This document shows positions 1 to 5,863 of a stretch of 6,640 nt of DNA, piece after piece. How positions within the stretch are numbered: the stretch's first letter is position 1; each line of letters starts with the position of its first letter. Source of the stretch: JBFFSQ01 sp041572275 (GTDB taxonomy: Bacteria > Pseudomonadota > Gammaproteobacteria > SZUA-229). The notes beneath the pieces were generated by a model. That model did no database searches, was not told the origin of the DNA, and was given only the letters and a program-made list of their open reading frames with translations. Both the position numbers and the translations under genes were made by a program. The stretch is taken from positions 1 to 6,640 of the forward strand of contig JBFFSQ010000165.1 of the NCBI GenBank assembly GCA_041572275.1, in the 5' to 3' direction.

Positions 1-113
1 AAGCGGGTCGATTGAGAAATGCTGATGACGCTTTGCATCATATTCATTTGACAGAAAATGATATGGAATATCTGGTTGCCTTTTTGAAGTCACTGAATGA
101 GGACTACGACTAA
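1..113 (+). CDS. C-terminal end of a probable c-type cytochrome / di-haem peroxidase (partial)
   Basis: Open from the left edge in the frame whose first full codon begins at base 3, ending at TAA 111-113. Only the last 36 residues are visible, so the start and any haem motifs (CxxCH) are outside the window. The tail reads HIHLTENDMEYLVAFLKSL followed by an acidic end, NEDYD. A closing helix of the type 'LT-x-x-[ED]-x-x-x-LVAFLKSL' is typical of the C-terminus of c-type cytochromes, especially di-haem cytochrome c peroxidase/MauG-type periplasmic proteins; that family link is from general knowledge and rests on a short helix. A strong intrinsic terminator follows 39 bases after the stop, so this is the last gene of its transcript. 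Coding status is well supported by the terminator and codon use; the family call is moderate because no haem ligand is visible. Confidence 0.55.
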   Translation, partial: AGRLRNADDALHHIHLTENDMEYLVAFLKSLNEDYD

Positions 114-152
114 GGTTAAAACTGGATATGAGGTTTAAAGTGTAGATTGAGC

Positions 153-187
153 ATGGAGGGTAATGAGTACATTACTCTCCATTTTTT
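153..187 (+). terminator. Intrinsic terminator after the left-edge gene
   Basis: Bases 153-165 pair with 170-182 to form a 13-bp stem with one G-T wobble (159/176) and a 4-base loop (166-169, AGTA). A run of six T (182-187) follows on the plus strand. There is no A-run before the stem, so it is a one-way terminator and does not obviously serve the convergent minus-strand gene whose stop is at 240-242. Confidence 0.9.
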
Positions 188-239
188 AGTGCTATGAATG
201 TCAGCAGAAATAGATAGTTGTCGTTCAAAAACAGCTATA

Positions 240-1187
240 TCAACTCACTGTTCCAAACCAGAAGGTTTCATCTTTATCGAGAAATTCCTGCCATGACATG
301 TAGTGTGAACCATCGCAGGAGAATGTCAGGCTGATCATGCCGTTGAAAATATTGATTGAAGCTGAGCGCAGGTAAAAGGTCTCATCAGACAGGCGCAATT
401 TTTTAAGGCCGTTCATGATCGAGCCTATTGTCTCTTTTGGTATTAACGCATCTTCAGGGTAGGTTTGTGCCGGGTATAGCATACAAATATCAGGGTGGCT
501 CAGTGCCTCCTGATCGAGTATCCGATAACGGAAAGGATCGCTAATAAACCAGACGGTAGCACGGCTACTTGAAAAGTGAATGACACCCTGGAACATGCCT
601 CGGTCAGCCATTAGCTCTTCGATTATGGCGCAGGCAACATCGATATTTTTATCCAGCGGGCTTTCGACTCGGCATTGATGAAATACGCCGCTACGGATGG
701 CGGGGTCGCCTTTGATTTGGCGCCATTCGGCAGATTCATCATATATCTCGGCGGTGACCGGCAGGTCGCGCAGGTCAAAATCGACGCCTACGTAACCCAG
801 AATGTCTTCATTTTGTCGTACGACTTGCAGTGCGGTTAATGAAGGCCGGTTGGCACGTAGGCTAATATAGGCTTCCGATAACAGGAAACCCCAGGCCGGA
901 ACTGTTTCGCGCATATAAGGTCGATTCGACCTGTCGCGGCGATAATGCTCAGGCATCAGGCCCTTGGCACTGATATTATCAGACAGTTGTATGCCCTGGT
1001 TATCGAGTGCGTACATAAACAGGCCATTGGGGATAGTCGAGAAACCCTCGGCCAATACTTGGTTAAGGGCATCACGGTCGCCCCATATAGGTTCACATCT
1101 GGCGGCCAGCTCTGCTAGTGGCTCGGCCAGGCGATTGGCCAGTGCGACACGTTGCTCGTAAACAGCGTCTTTCCAGGTTTTTTTCAT
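240..1187 (-). CDS. Soluble PDC/Cache-like sensor-domain protein
   Basis: Reads leftward; 315 residues from ATG at 1187-1185. An in-frame TTG two codons earlier (1193-1191) gives 317 residues but is a poorer start; neither start has a clear Shine-Dalgarno sequence. Residues about 50-145 resemble a PDC/Cache ligand-sensing fold: a strand with NGLFMYALDNQG, then RDRSNRPYMRETVPAWG, then SEAYISLRANRPSLTALQVV and a closing strand ILGYVGVDFDL. The YIS...P.lT...VV pattern followed by GYVGVDFDL is the part I recognise from Cache sensors (family knowledge). Residues about 168-315 form a second half I do not recognise, rich in aromatic residues near the end. Oddly, there is no signal peptide, no membrane helix and no recognisable GGDEF, HAMP, kinase or MCP part, so it is predicted to be cytoplasmic. 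The gene stands alone, convergent with its left neighbour and divergent from its right one. The ligand is unknown. Confidence 0.75.
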   Translation of the reverse strand: MKKTWKDAVYEQRVALANRLAEPLAELAARCEPIWGDRDALNQVLAEGFSTIPNGLFMYALDNQGIQLSDNISAKGLMPEHYRRDRSNRPYMRETVPAWGFLLSEAYISLRANRPSLTALQVVRQNEDILGYVGVDFDLRDLPVTAEIYDESAEWRQIKGDPAIRSGVFHQCRVESPLDKNIDVACAIIEELMADRGMFQGVIHFSSSRATVWFISDPFRYRILDQEALSHPDICMLYPAQTYPEDALIPKETIGSIMNGLKKLRLSDETFYLRSASINIFNGMISLTFSCDGSHYMSWQEFLDKDETFWFGTVS

Positions 1188-1264
1188 GATCAAAACTGCG
1201 TTTTTTTCTGAAGTGTATTTTATACGATAATTATTACAGACTGTACGGGATTTGAGTGTACCTG

Positions 1265-1311
1265 TAAAACCAGGGCGCCGTATATGTGATCTTGGTCTTA
1301 GCCCGGTTTTA
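1265..1311. repeat. Imperfect inverted repeat between divergent genes
   Basis: Bases 1265-1276 (TAAAACC, bulged A, GGGC) pair with 1301-1311 (GCCCGGTTTTA): 11 bp with one bulged A at 1272 and a 24-base loop. An alternative, exclusive pairing exists between ACCAGG (1269-1274) and CCTGGT (1315-1320). It lies in the 189-base gap between the sensor gene and the small membrane-protein gene, so it may be an operator or a leader structure of either gene. No T-run follows, so it is not an intrinsic terminator. No convincing sigma-70 promoter was found in this gap, though TATAAA-like text occurs near 1217-1223 on the minus strand. Confidence 0.4.
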
Positions 1312-1376
1312 AAGCCTGGTCAAGACAGCTATGATGGGGGCACAGTACCTAATTATAACCAGAGGAGGGAATATTG

Positions 1377-1676
1377 ATGGCTACTCGAATCATAATTAAT
1401 GGAAAAGAGGTTACTAATCCTTTTGCTAAGGCCTTGCTTATACTGGGTGCGATCGTTGTTGCAGCACTGGTCACAGCGGTGGTTATATTTGTTCTATTAC
1501 CTATTATCGGTGTTGCAGTGACATTATCCGTTGGTTTTGTCGTTATCTTTATCGTTGCGACACTGGTAAGTGTGGCAACCCTGGTATTGGTGACCGTTAT
1601 TTCGGCCTGGTTGTTTGGCGCAGCGGAATTTCGAATTGAAAGGATTCATAAACACAGTAATAATGACAAAAAATAG
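1377..1676 (+). CDS. Small multi-pass membrane protein of unknown function
   Basis: 99 residues. The ATG at 1377 is chosen over an in-frame TTG one codon upstream because the strong ribosome binding site GGAGG (1364-1368) then sits 8 bases away. The N-terminus MATRIIINGKEVTNP is short and polar. Residues about 17-81 are almost entirely hydrophobic (Val, Ile, Leu, Ala) and can form two or three membrane helices, roughly 17-40, 43-61 and 60-81 with a Pro at 42. A basic, polar tail follows (FRIERIHKHSNNDKK), which by the positive-inside rule should face the cytoplasm. I recognise no family and no catalytic residues. The strong ribosome binding site and the clean charge pattern support a real gene. 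It could be a phage-shock or envelope-stress type accessory protein, but nothing in the sequence shows this. Confidence 0.8.
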   Translation: MATRIIINGKEVTNPFAKALLILGAIVVAALVTAVVIFVLLPIIGVAVTLSVGFVVIFIVATLVSVATLVLVTVISAWLFGAAEFRIERIHKHSNNDKK

Positions 1677-1837
1677 TACCAGTAAAACATATCATCATAT
1701 TGTCAGTTTTCTGGCATATCATCTTATTCAAGTGATACGAACTCTTTTGCTCTCGGCTCTAGTATTTCATGTATAGTGACTAAACCGATTCGGTAAATAG
1801 AAGCCTGTATTTTTCAGGTTTTCATAGGAGCAGTAGT
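1677..1837 (+). promoter_or_regulatory. Intergenic region with candidate -10 box and dyad operator
   Basis: TATAGT at 1772-1777 matches the sigma-70 -10 consensus at five of six bases, but the -35 region is weak. The expected transcription start would fall at about 1784, where an 11-base perfect dyad, ACCGA-T-TCGGT (1784-1794), begins; a repressor bound there would block initiation. A short hairpin, roughly AAGCCTG/CAGGTTT (1801-1821), follows in the leader. Upstream, the 9-mer CATATCATC occurs twice in direct orientation (1688-1696 and 1715-1723), 27 bases apart start to start. All of this is by eye and unproven. Confidence 0.3.
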
Positions 1838-2251
1838 GTGGAAGGTATTAGTGATATTAAAATCATCGGAATCGATGAGAAACGACCACCCGTGATCAGG
1901 AAGGAACCCTATATTGATCTATTTTTTAAATTAGCACACCAGGCACCCGAGGACTGGTGTAAAGACTTTAATGCTCTGATGTCTAAATATCCCGGATCAC
2001 CCAAAATTAATGTAAAAGTTGGGTTATTTATTGAGTCCTGGGTTAAAACTCCTGATGAAATCGAAGATTTTCTGGCTCAGCTAAAGGTTAAAGTTGAACA
2101 GTGTAGTCAGGAGTATATTGAGCGTATTGAATTAGCAACCCGGAATTCACAAAATGAAAATGCTTCATTGAAGGATGAAGAGTCTGGTGAGCAAGGGCGC
2201 CTGAATCGAATTATTGCATCACTTAATTTTGATGTGGTAACGATTCAATAA
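1838..2251 (+). CDS. Conserved-looking hypothetical protein, 137 residues
   Basis: GTG start at 1838, supported by AGGAG at 1826-1830 with a 7-base spacer; no ATG offers a better choice. The protein is soluble, with no signal peptide or membrane helix. It starts with a short strand-like segment (SDIKIIGIDEKRPPVIRKEP), then an amphipathic stretch with YIDLFFKLAHQAPEDW and a central KINVKVGLFIESWV followed by TPDEIEDFLAQLKVKVEQC, which looks like a helix after a strand. Residues about 75-105 are helical and charged. A hydrophilic linker (about 104-120) leads to a final hydrophobic segment, RLNRIIASLNFDVVTIQ. Two cysteines (41 and 89) are not arranged as a metal site. I do not recognise the family. 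It ends 28 bases before a strong terminator, so it is probably a single-gene transcript. Confidence 0.8.
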   Translation: MEGISDIKIIGIDEKRPPVIRKEPYIDLFFKLAHQAPEDWCKDFNALMSKYPGSPKINVKVGLFIESWVKTPDEIEDFLAQLKVKVEQCSQEYIERIELATRNSQNENASLKDEESGEQGRLNRIIASLNFDVVTIQ

Positions 2252-2279
2252 TCCCAGGAATAGGCCTGATAGCATGTGA

Positions 2280-2303
2280 GGGTGCCTGTGGCACCCTTTT
2301 TTT
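2280..2303 (+). terminator. Intrinsic terminator after the 137-residue gene
   Basis: A perfect 7-bp GC-rich stem, GGGTGCC (2280-2286) with GGCACCC (2290-2296), has a 3-base TGT loop and is followed by seven T (2297-2303). It lies 28 bases after the TAA at 2249-2251. Confidence 0.95.
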
Positions 2304-2375
2304 CAAGTATGTTTAGCTATCTCGTAATATACAAGTCAGACCTGTCTAAGTGATTGAAGCGATAAGGTAAAGTAC

Positions 2376-2404
2376 TTGAACGTGAGACAAATACAGGGTT
2401 AAAT
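2376..2404 (+). promoter_or_regulatory. Candidate sigma-70 promoter for the RNA methyltransferase gene
   Basis: TTGAAC (2376-2381) and TTAAAT (2399-2404) each match the consensus at four of six positions and are separated by exactly 17 bases. A start near 2411 would give a leader of about 34 bases. It sits just downstream of the 2280-2303 terminator, where a new promoter is needed. This is a by-eye match only. Confidence 0.35.
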
Positions 2405-2444
2405 CATTTTTTGATGAAATACCAAATAAATTTAAATTTAACAG

Positions 2445-2969
2445 ATGAAAAAATCAAAAGTCAGCATCGGATTGAGTAATCCCAAAAGCCCGGAAAACGT
2501 TGGCTCAGTGTTACGTGCAGCCGGAAATTTTGGTGTTGATAGTGTTGTGTATACCGGTCAGCGTTATCCTCGTGCCGTCAAGTTGAATCCAGATATACCC
2601 AAAACCAGCCGCAGTGTGAGTCGGGATGTACCTATATCAGGTGTGGCATGTCTTATTGATGCTGCCGCTAAGGACATGACAATCGTCTGCATTGAATTTG
2701 CAGTGAATGCTATACCGCTGCCTGAATACCAGCATCCGGAAAATGCTTTTTATGTGTTTGGTCCAGAGGATGGGACGTTAAGTCAGGAGCTGATTGATCA
2801 GGCTGATGCGGTTGTTTTTGTGCCCACTGTTGGTTGTATGAACCTGGCAGCTACGGTGAATGTGGTGCTTTACGATCGATTAACCAAATCCGCTCAGAGT
2901 TTTGAAAGTAATGAGCTCATTCGTCAAAGTCGTGATACCAATAATAATCTGAAAGTACGAAATGGATGA
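2445..2969 (+). CDS. SpoU/TrmH-family RNA 2'-O-methyltransferase
   Basis: 174 residues from ATG 2445; no Shine-Dalgarno sequence is evident and the leader is very AT-rich, so initiation may rely on an unstructured leader. The three family motifs are present. Motif 1 is NPKSPENVGSVLRAAGNFG (residues 12-30), with the conserved Asn and Arg used in RNA 2'-O-methylation. Motif 2 is FGPEDGTLS (about 105-113). Motif 3 is VPTVGCMNLAATVNVVLYDR (about 126-145). Motifs 2 and 3 build the SPOUT trefoil knot that binds S-adenosylmethionine. The Cys-Met-Asn in motif 3 replaces the usual Ser-Leu-Asn; I recall this as a feature of a gammaproteobacterial subfamily. There is no N-terminal RNA-binding extension, so it is a minimal, TrmL-sized enzyme, expected to act as a dimer on tRNA or rRNA. 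The exact target nucleotide cannot be told from the sequence. Confidence 0.92.
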   Translation: MKKSKVSIGLSNPKSPENVGSVLRAAGNFGVDSVVYTGQRYPRAVKLNPDIPKTSRSVSRDVPISGVACLIDAAAKDMTIVCIEFAVNAIPLPEYQHPENAFYVFGPEDGTLSQELIDQADAVVFVPTVGCMNLAATVNVVLYDRLTKSAQSFESNELIRQSRDTNNNLKVRNG

Positions 2970-3113
2970 ATGTGTCCAACCAGTTAGGTGATCATGAGTA
3001 AGTAGTTTGTTGAGCGTGAAAGATAATGCCTGGACAAGCCCAGCAAACGATAGTATCACATGCTAGATTAATAGAACTTGGTAAACATTTTTATCAATTG
3101 ACTGTGAGGCGAG
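2970..3113 (+). other. Intergenic gap with a weak inverted repeat
   Basis: This 144-base gap holds no gene that I can support. Bases 3005-3015 (GTTTGTTGAGC) can pair with 3038-3048 (GCCCAGCAAAC) with one T-G wobble and one A-C mismatch across a 22-base loop; no T-run follows, so it is not a standard terminator. No convincing promoter was found. GAGG at 3106-3109, 4 bases before the ATG at 3114, is the likely ribosome binding site of the next gene. Confidence 0.3.
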
Positions 3114-4373
3114 ATGAATAAAGTACTGACTCCAGTTATTTTTGTTCTTATCGGTCTATTTTTCTTATCAGATAAGCTTGTTTTTGCTGATGAGATCAGT
3201 GTTCCTTTATTTGATGATACGGAAATCACGGTTGAAACTTTTCCCGCCGACGGCAATTACCTGATCATCTGGTTACCACCTGAATATGGTTTTCGTAAGG
3301 CTCACACTTTATTTGCGCAGGCGTTATCTGATATTGGTATCGAAACCTGGCAGACAGATGTTATTGAGTCTCTTTTTCTGACACGGGGTGTTGCTTCCCT
3401 AAAAACGCTTGATGGCCAGTACATTGCTGATGTAATTGAGTATGCGCATCAATTAACTGGCAAGAAAATACTTCTGGCAGGGGATTCTTATGGGGCCTTG
3501 CCTGTATTGATCGGTGCCCATCAATGGCAACAACGTTCAAATACCAGGGCGCGATTGATTGGCGCCATTTTGTTCTCACCCTATGCCTATGCTTACATTC
3601 CACCATTGGGCCTACCACCTGAATACATGCCCGTAATTTCTGCAACTAATATTCCACTGATGATTTATCAGGCTCAAGGCAGTGGTACCATAGGCCAGTT
3701 TGATGTGTTGCTAGAAACATTACAGAAAAACGGAAGCGACGTTTACACTAAATTAGTTCCAGAAGTAATGAGCCTGTTTCACAAAGAAGAGCCATCTGAA
3801 GCAATGCTCAAATATGCAAAACCATTGCCCTCAAATATCGCTAAAATGATACCTGTATTGGAAAGCCACAAGGTGCCTGACACGGCTTTAGCTTTACTGC
3901 CATTAGCGAGAACAGATAGTGGTATTGATAGTTACCTTAAGAAGTTCAAAGGTCGTGATGAACCAGTTGCGATCAAACTTGATGATATCTATGGTAATAC
4001 GGTGGTTAAAAACGATTTTAAGAATCAGGTAACAGTCGTTAATTTCTGGGCTACCTGGTGTGGACCTTGTATTGAAGAAATACCGTCTTTAAATCGTTTA
4101 AAGCAGCTTATGCAGGGCAAGCCATTTGAGCTTATTTCAATTAATTATGCAGAAGATAAAGCAGAAGTGGTTGACTTTATGAAGGAAGTGAATGTCGAAT
4201 TTCCTGTCTTACTGGATCATGATGGTGAATTCGCAAAGCAATGGAAGGTTATCACCTATCCCTCGACCTTTTTAATTGGTCCCGATGGCAAGATAAAATA
4301 CGGAGTGAATGCTGCAATAGAATGGGATAGTCCTGAGCTGATTCAAACCATCGAATCCTTAATAAATCAGTAA
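3114..4373 (+). CDS. Exported alpha/beta-hydrolase-like domain fused to TlpA-type thioredoxin
   Basis: 419 residues. Residues 1-25 form a Sec signal peptide ending VFA before DEIS, so the protein is periplasmic or lipid-free exported. Residues about 30-240 resemble an alpha/beta hydrolase: a strand NYLIIWLPPE, then KKILLAGDSYGALPVLIG with a nucleophile-elbow motif G-D-S-Y-G (123-127, Ser125). His223 (SLFHKEE) is a possible catalytic His; the acid residue is not obvious. Residues about 280-419 are a thioredoxin fold of the TlpA/ResA type: VTVVNFWATWCGPCIEEIPS with Cys316 and Cys319, the cis-proline region TYPSTFLIGPDGKI (Pro383), and an insert before it (SINYAEDKAEVVDFMKEVNV). TlpA-like proteins transfer reducing power to periplasmic thiols, for example during cytochrome c maturation. 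The hydrolase partner is unusual; its substrate is unknown. The gene is flanked by gaps of 144 and 225 bases, so it is probably expressed alone. Confidence 0.88.
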   Translation: MNKVLTPVIFVLIGLFFLSDKLVFADEISVPLFDDTEITVETFPADGNYLIIWLPPEYGFRKAHTLFAQALSDIGIETWQTDVIESLFLTRGVASLKTLDGQYIADVIEYAHQLTGKKILLAGDSYGALPVLIGAHQWQQRSNTRARLIGAILFSPYAYAYIPPLGLPPEYMPVISATNIPLMIYQAQGSGTIGQFDVLLETLQKNGSDVYTKLVPEVMSLFHKEEPSEAMLKYAKPLPSNIAKMIPVLESHKVPDTALALLPLARTDSGIDSYLKKFKGRDEPVAIKLDDIYGNTVVKNDFKNQVTVVNFWATWCGPCIEEIPSLNRLKQLMQGKPFELISINYAEDKAEVVDFMKEVNVEFPVLLDHDGEFAKQWKVITYPSTFLIGPDGKIKYGVNAAIEWDSPELIQTIESLINQ

Positions 4374-4382
4374 ACAAATCAT

Positions 4383-4421
4383 CGGTTTATTTTAGTGTTC
4401 AGTTGTTAACACCGGTTTTTT
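4383..4421 (+). terminator. Weak candidate terminator after the hydrolase-thioredoxin gene
   Basis: CGGT (4383-4386) can pair with ACCG (4411-4414), enclosing a short GTT/AAC helix (4397-4399 with 4408-4410); alternatively GTGTT (4395-4399) pairs with AACAC (4408-4412). Six T follow at 4416-4421. The stem is imperfect, so termination here would be partial at best. Confidence 0.3.
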
Positions 4422-4429
4422 AAAATAGC

Positions 4430-4459
4430 TTGAATCAGTCATTAATCATAGCTGGTAAT
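4430..4459 (+). promoter_or_regulatory. Candidate promoter of the secreted repeat-protein genes
   Basis: TTGAAT (4430-4435) and GGTAAT (4454-4459) are 18 bases apart, each with four of six consensus bases. The following stretch (4460-4516) is extremely AT-rich, with several other TATAAA/TAAAAT-like words (for example 4480-4485), so the actual start may be elsewhere. The result would be a leader of over 100 bases holding the two hairpins annotated below. Confidence 0.25.
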
Positions 4460-4516
4460 GAATTCGTGAATAATATTCTTATAAAGTAATAAAATAATGA
4501 AGAGTAAAAATAATTT

Positions 4517-4541
4517 AATGCCACAATAAAATTGTGGTGTT
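4517..4541 (+). promoter_or_regulatory. Leader hairpin upstream of the 406-residue gene
   Basis: CCACAAT (4521-4527) and ATTGTGG (4531-4537) form a perfect 7-bp stem around an AAA loop; the flanking bases extend it to about 11 bp with two G-T wobbles (4517-4520 with 4538-4541). No T-run follows directly, so it is more likely an operator dyad or RNA stability element than a terminator. Confidence 0.5.
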
Positions 4542-4564
4542 TATGTTGTGAAGTAGGCGTAGTG

Positions 4565-4581
4565 TTGATTGAGCTAATCAA
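4565..4581 (+). promoter_or_regulatory. Small hairpin just before the ribosome binding site
   Basis: TTGATT (4565-4570) pairs perfectly with AATCAA (4576-4581) around GAGCT. It ends only a few bases before AAGGA (4587-4591), the ribosome binding site of the 4599 gene, and could tune ribosome access. At 6 bp and AT-rich it is weak on its own. Confidence 0.35.
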
Positions 4582-4598
4582 ATGGAAAGGATACTTAA

Positions 4599-5819
4599 AT
4601 GACTACAAAACACAATTCCGTTCGGCGTGTCATTGGACTCTCGCTTCTTATCTCAGGTCCTACAATAGCTTATTCACAACCTGTATCACTCGATGACATG
4701 GTATTGAACCAGGTCACTGCGGGTGCAGAGAATAATATCCTCGAAGGTAGTGGTGGCGCTGTTGTGGGTAACAGCTCAACTGCCAGTATCCATTCTGTAG
4801 GCTCTGTATCTGTTGAAGGCGAAGCACAGTCAAATGCACAATCACTCAACCTGGTTAACTCAAGTGAAAGTACTGTAGCAAATGGTTTAAATATTTGGGA
4901 TGGCCAAATATTAGGAGGTGCAACTTTTGAAGCTGATAACGCGGATAGCAATTTCATGGTCAATCAGACGAATGAAATTAATCAGGAGCAACGACGATCA
5001 GCTGCTGTGCCTGAGTATGCGCGTCCTGAAGCAAATACCATAGAGCAATTAGATCGCACGGGTTCTGCATCAACTCAGGTCAATTTAGACCAAACGGATA
5101 CCGTGACCGATCTGGTAACCAGTGATTACACGCAGAGTACAACGAGTAATGGTACGGTCGATACTATTATCGTTTTACAGGCAGGGCCTGACACTGAAGC
5201 ATCGGTACATGGTGGTAAAGGCCTCTCGGTCGCTGGTCAGCTAGAGGCTGAATTTGATGCCGGTGAGATTGAAGTCGGCTTATCGATAGGCTCAGGTATT
5301 GCTGTAAATGCTGATGCAGGTGCAATTGATGTAGGTGTAAATGCTGAGACAGAAGTCGCAGTTTACGGACGCATAGAATTACCTGAATTCTCTGTTGATG
5401 TCAGTGGTGCAGGTTGTGCTGTAATGCAGGGTTCATGTACTTCAAGTGGAAGCACGACAGAAACAACTATTGATGTAACTGATAATTCGACTGCATCACA
5501 TGTGGTCAGTACAGAACAGGGAAATAGTGAATATACAGAATCTGCTATTACCGAATATCGTTCTCCGTTCAGTCTGCATAATGCACAAGCTGAGTATATC
5601 GTTGTAGATGACTCATCGATTGATGTGAGTAGTGAGTTCAGCCTGGTATTGTCGGGGAGCGCACAATCTAATGCGAGAGCTGTCAATATTGTGAACTCCT
5701 CGGGCAGTGCAGTTGCCAATGGTGTGAACATTTCACGGACTAACGCTGGTGATGTTTCTGTCCAGGGTGGCAATATTATTACGCTGACACAGAATAACGT
5801 TATATCGCATAGCCGTTAA
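4599..5819 (+). CDS. Secreted Ser/Thr/Asn-rich repeat protein, candidate matrix or fibre subunit
   Basis: 406 residues; ATG 4599 follows AAGGA (4587-4591) by 7 bases. A signal peptide (about 1-26, ending IAYS before QPVS) is followed at once by LDDMVLNQVTAG (31-42), a motif shared with the next gene. A 40-residue module occurs at 60-99 and again at 339-378 (21 of 40 identical), with core AQSNA...N.VNSS.S.VANG.NI. After each copy comes a Gln/Asn patch (NQTNEINQ at 122-129; TLTQNN at 395-400). Between them lie a Gln/Thr-rich segment (about 120-190) and a Gly/Ala/Val beta-rich stretch (about 204-270). The only two cysteines, 273 and 280, could form a local disulfide. The protein is very acidic, with few Lys or Arg, as expected of an extracellular protein. 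There is no membrane anchor, LPXTG or autotransporter barrel. I recognise no named family; a Fap-like amyloid, adhesin or matrix role is inferred from composition and repeats. Confidence 0.85.
   Translation: MTTKHNSVRRVIGLSLLISGPTIAYSQPVSLDDMVLNQVTAGAENNILEGSGGAVVGNSSTASIHSVGSVSVEGEAQSNAQSLNLVNSSESTVANGLNIWDGQILGGATFEADNADSNFMVNQTNEINQEQRRSAAVPEYARPEANTIEQLDRTGSASTQVNLDQTDTVTDLVTSDYTQSTTSNGTVDTIIVLQAGPDTEASVHGGKGLSVAGQLEAEFDAGEIEVGLSIGSGIAVNADAGAIDVGVNAETEVAVYGRIELPEFSVDVSGAGCAVMQGSCTSSGSTTETTIDVTDNSTASHVVSTEQGNSEYTESAITEYRSPFSLHNAQAEYIVVDDSSIDVSSEFSLVLSGSAQSNARAVNIVNSSGSAVANGVNISRTNAGDVSVQGGNIITLTQNNVISHSR
4776..4895 (+). repeat. 40-residue NG[VL]N[IL] module, copy 1
   Basis: Encodes residues 60-99 of the 406-residue protein. 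It begins STASI and ends TVANGLNI. It aligns without gaps with the copies at 5613-5732 and 6197-6316; ten positions are identical in all three copies, six of them Asn or Gln. Confidence 0.8.
5613..5732 (+). repeat. 40-residue NG[VL]N[IL] module, copy 2
   Basis: Encodes residues 339-378 of the 406-residue protein, close to its C-terminus. It shares 21 of 40 residues with copy 1, most strongly in the second half (AQSNA to NGVNI). The DNA has diverged more than the protein, which points to an old duplication kept by selection rather than a recent copy. Confidence 0.8.
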
Positions 5820-5827
5820 ATTACACA

Positions 5828-5863
5828 GCACGTCACCGTTTATACTCTGAACTGGTGACGTGC
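5828..5863 (+). promoter_or_regulatory. Intercistronic inverted repeat abutting the next ribosome binding site
   Basis: GCACGTCACC (5828-5837) and GGTGACGTGC (5854-5863) are perfect 10-bp complements with a 16-base loop. The left arm starts 9 bases after the upstream stop, and the right arm touches the AGGGGG ribosome binding site (5864-5869) of the gene at 5876. With no T-run it is not a normal terminator. It may protect the upstream message, reduce translation of the second gene, or act as a dyad operator. Confidence 0.75.

Noticed and set aside
964..1161. Plus-strand open frame of 65 codons
   Set aside because: It lies fully inside the minus-strand sensor gene, has no ribosome binding site, and its product shows no recognisable features.
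1688..1723. Start of a CRISPR-like or iteron array (CATATCATC twice)
   Set aside because: There are only two 9-base copies with no regular further units, so it is at most a pair of regulator half-sites or chance in AT-rich DNA.
3068..3256. Minus-strand open frame of 62 codons
   Set aside because: It overlaps the start and signal-peptide region of the hydrolase-thioredoxin gene on the other strand and shows no independent coding evidence.
3361..3645. Minus-strand open frame of 94 codons
   Set aside because: It is antisense to the hydrolase domain of the 3114-4373 gene; the sense frame has clear domain motifs and this one has none.
4670..4963. Minus-strand open frame of 97 codons
   Set aside because: It is antisense to the first module of the 406-residue protein; the sense frame has a signal peptide, a ribosome binding site and repeats.
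5363..5773. Minus-strand open frame of 136 codons
   Set aside because: Antisense shadow of the C-terminal part of the 406-residue protein. Its length reflects the scarcity of reverse-strand stops in Ser/Thr/Asn-rich coding DNA.
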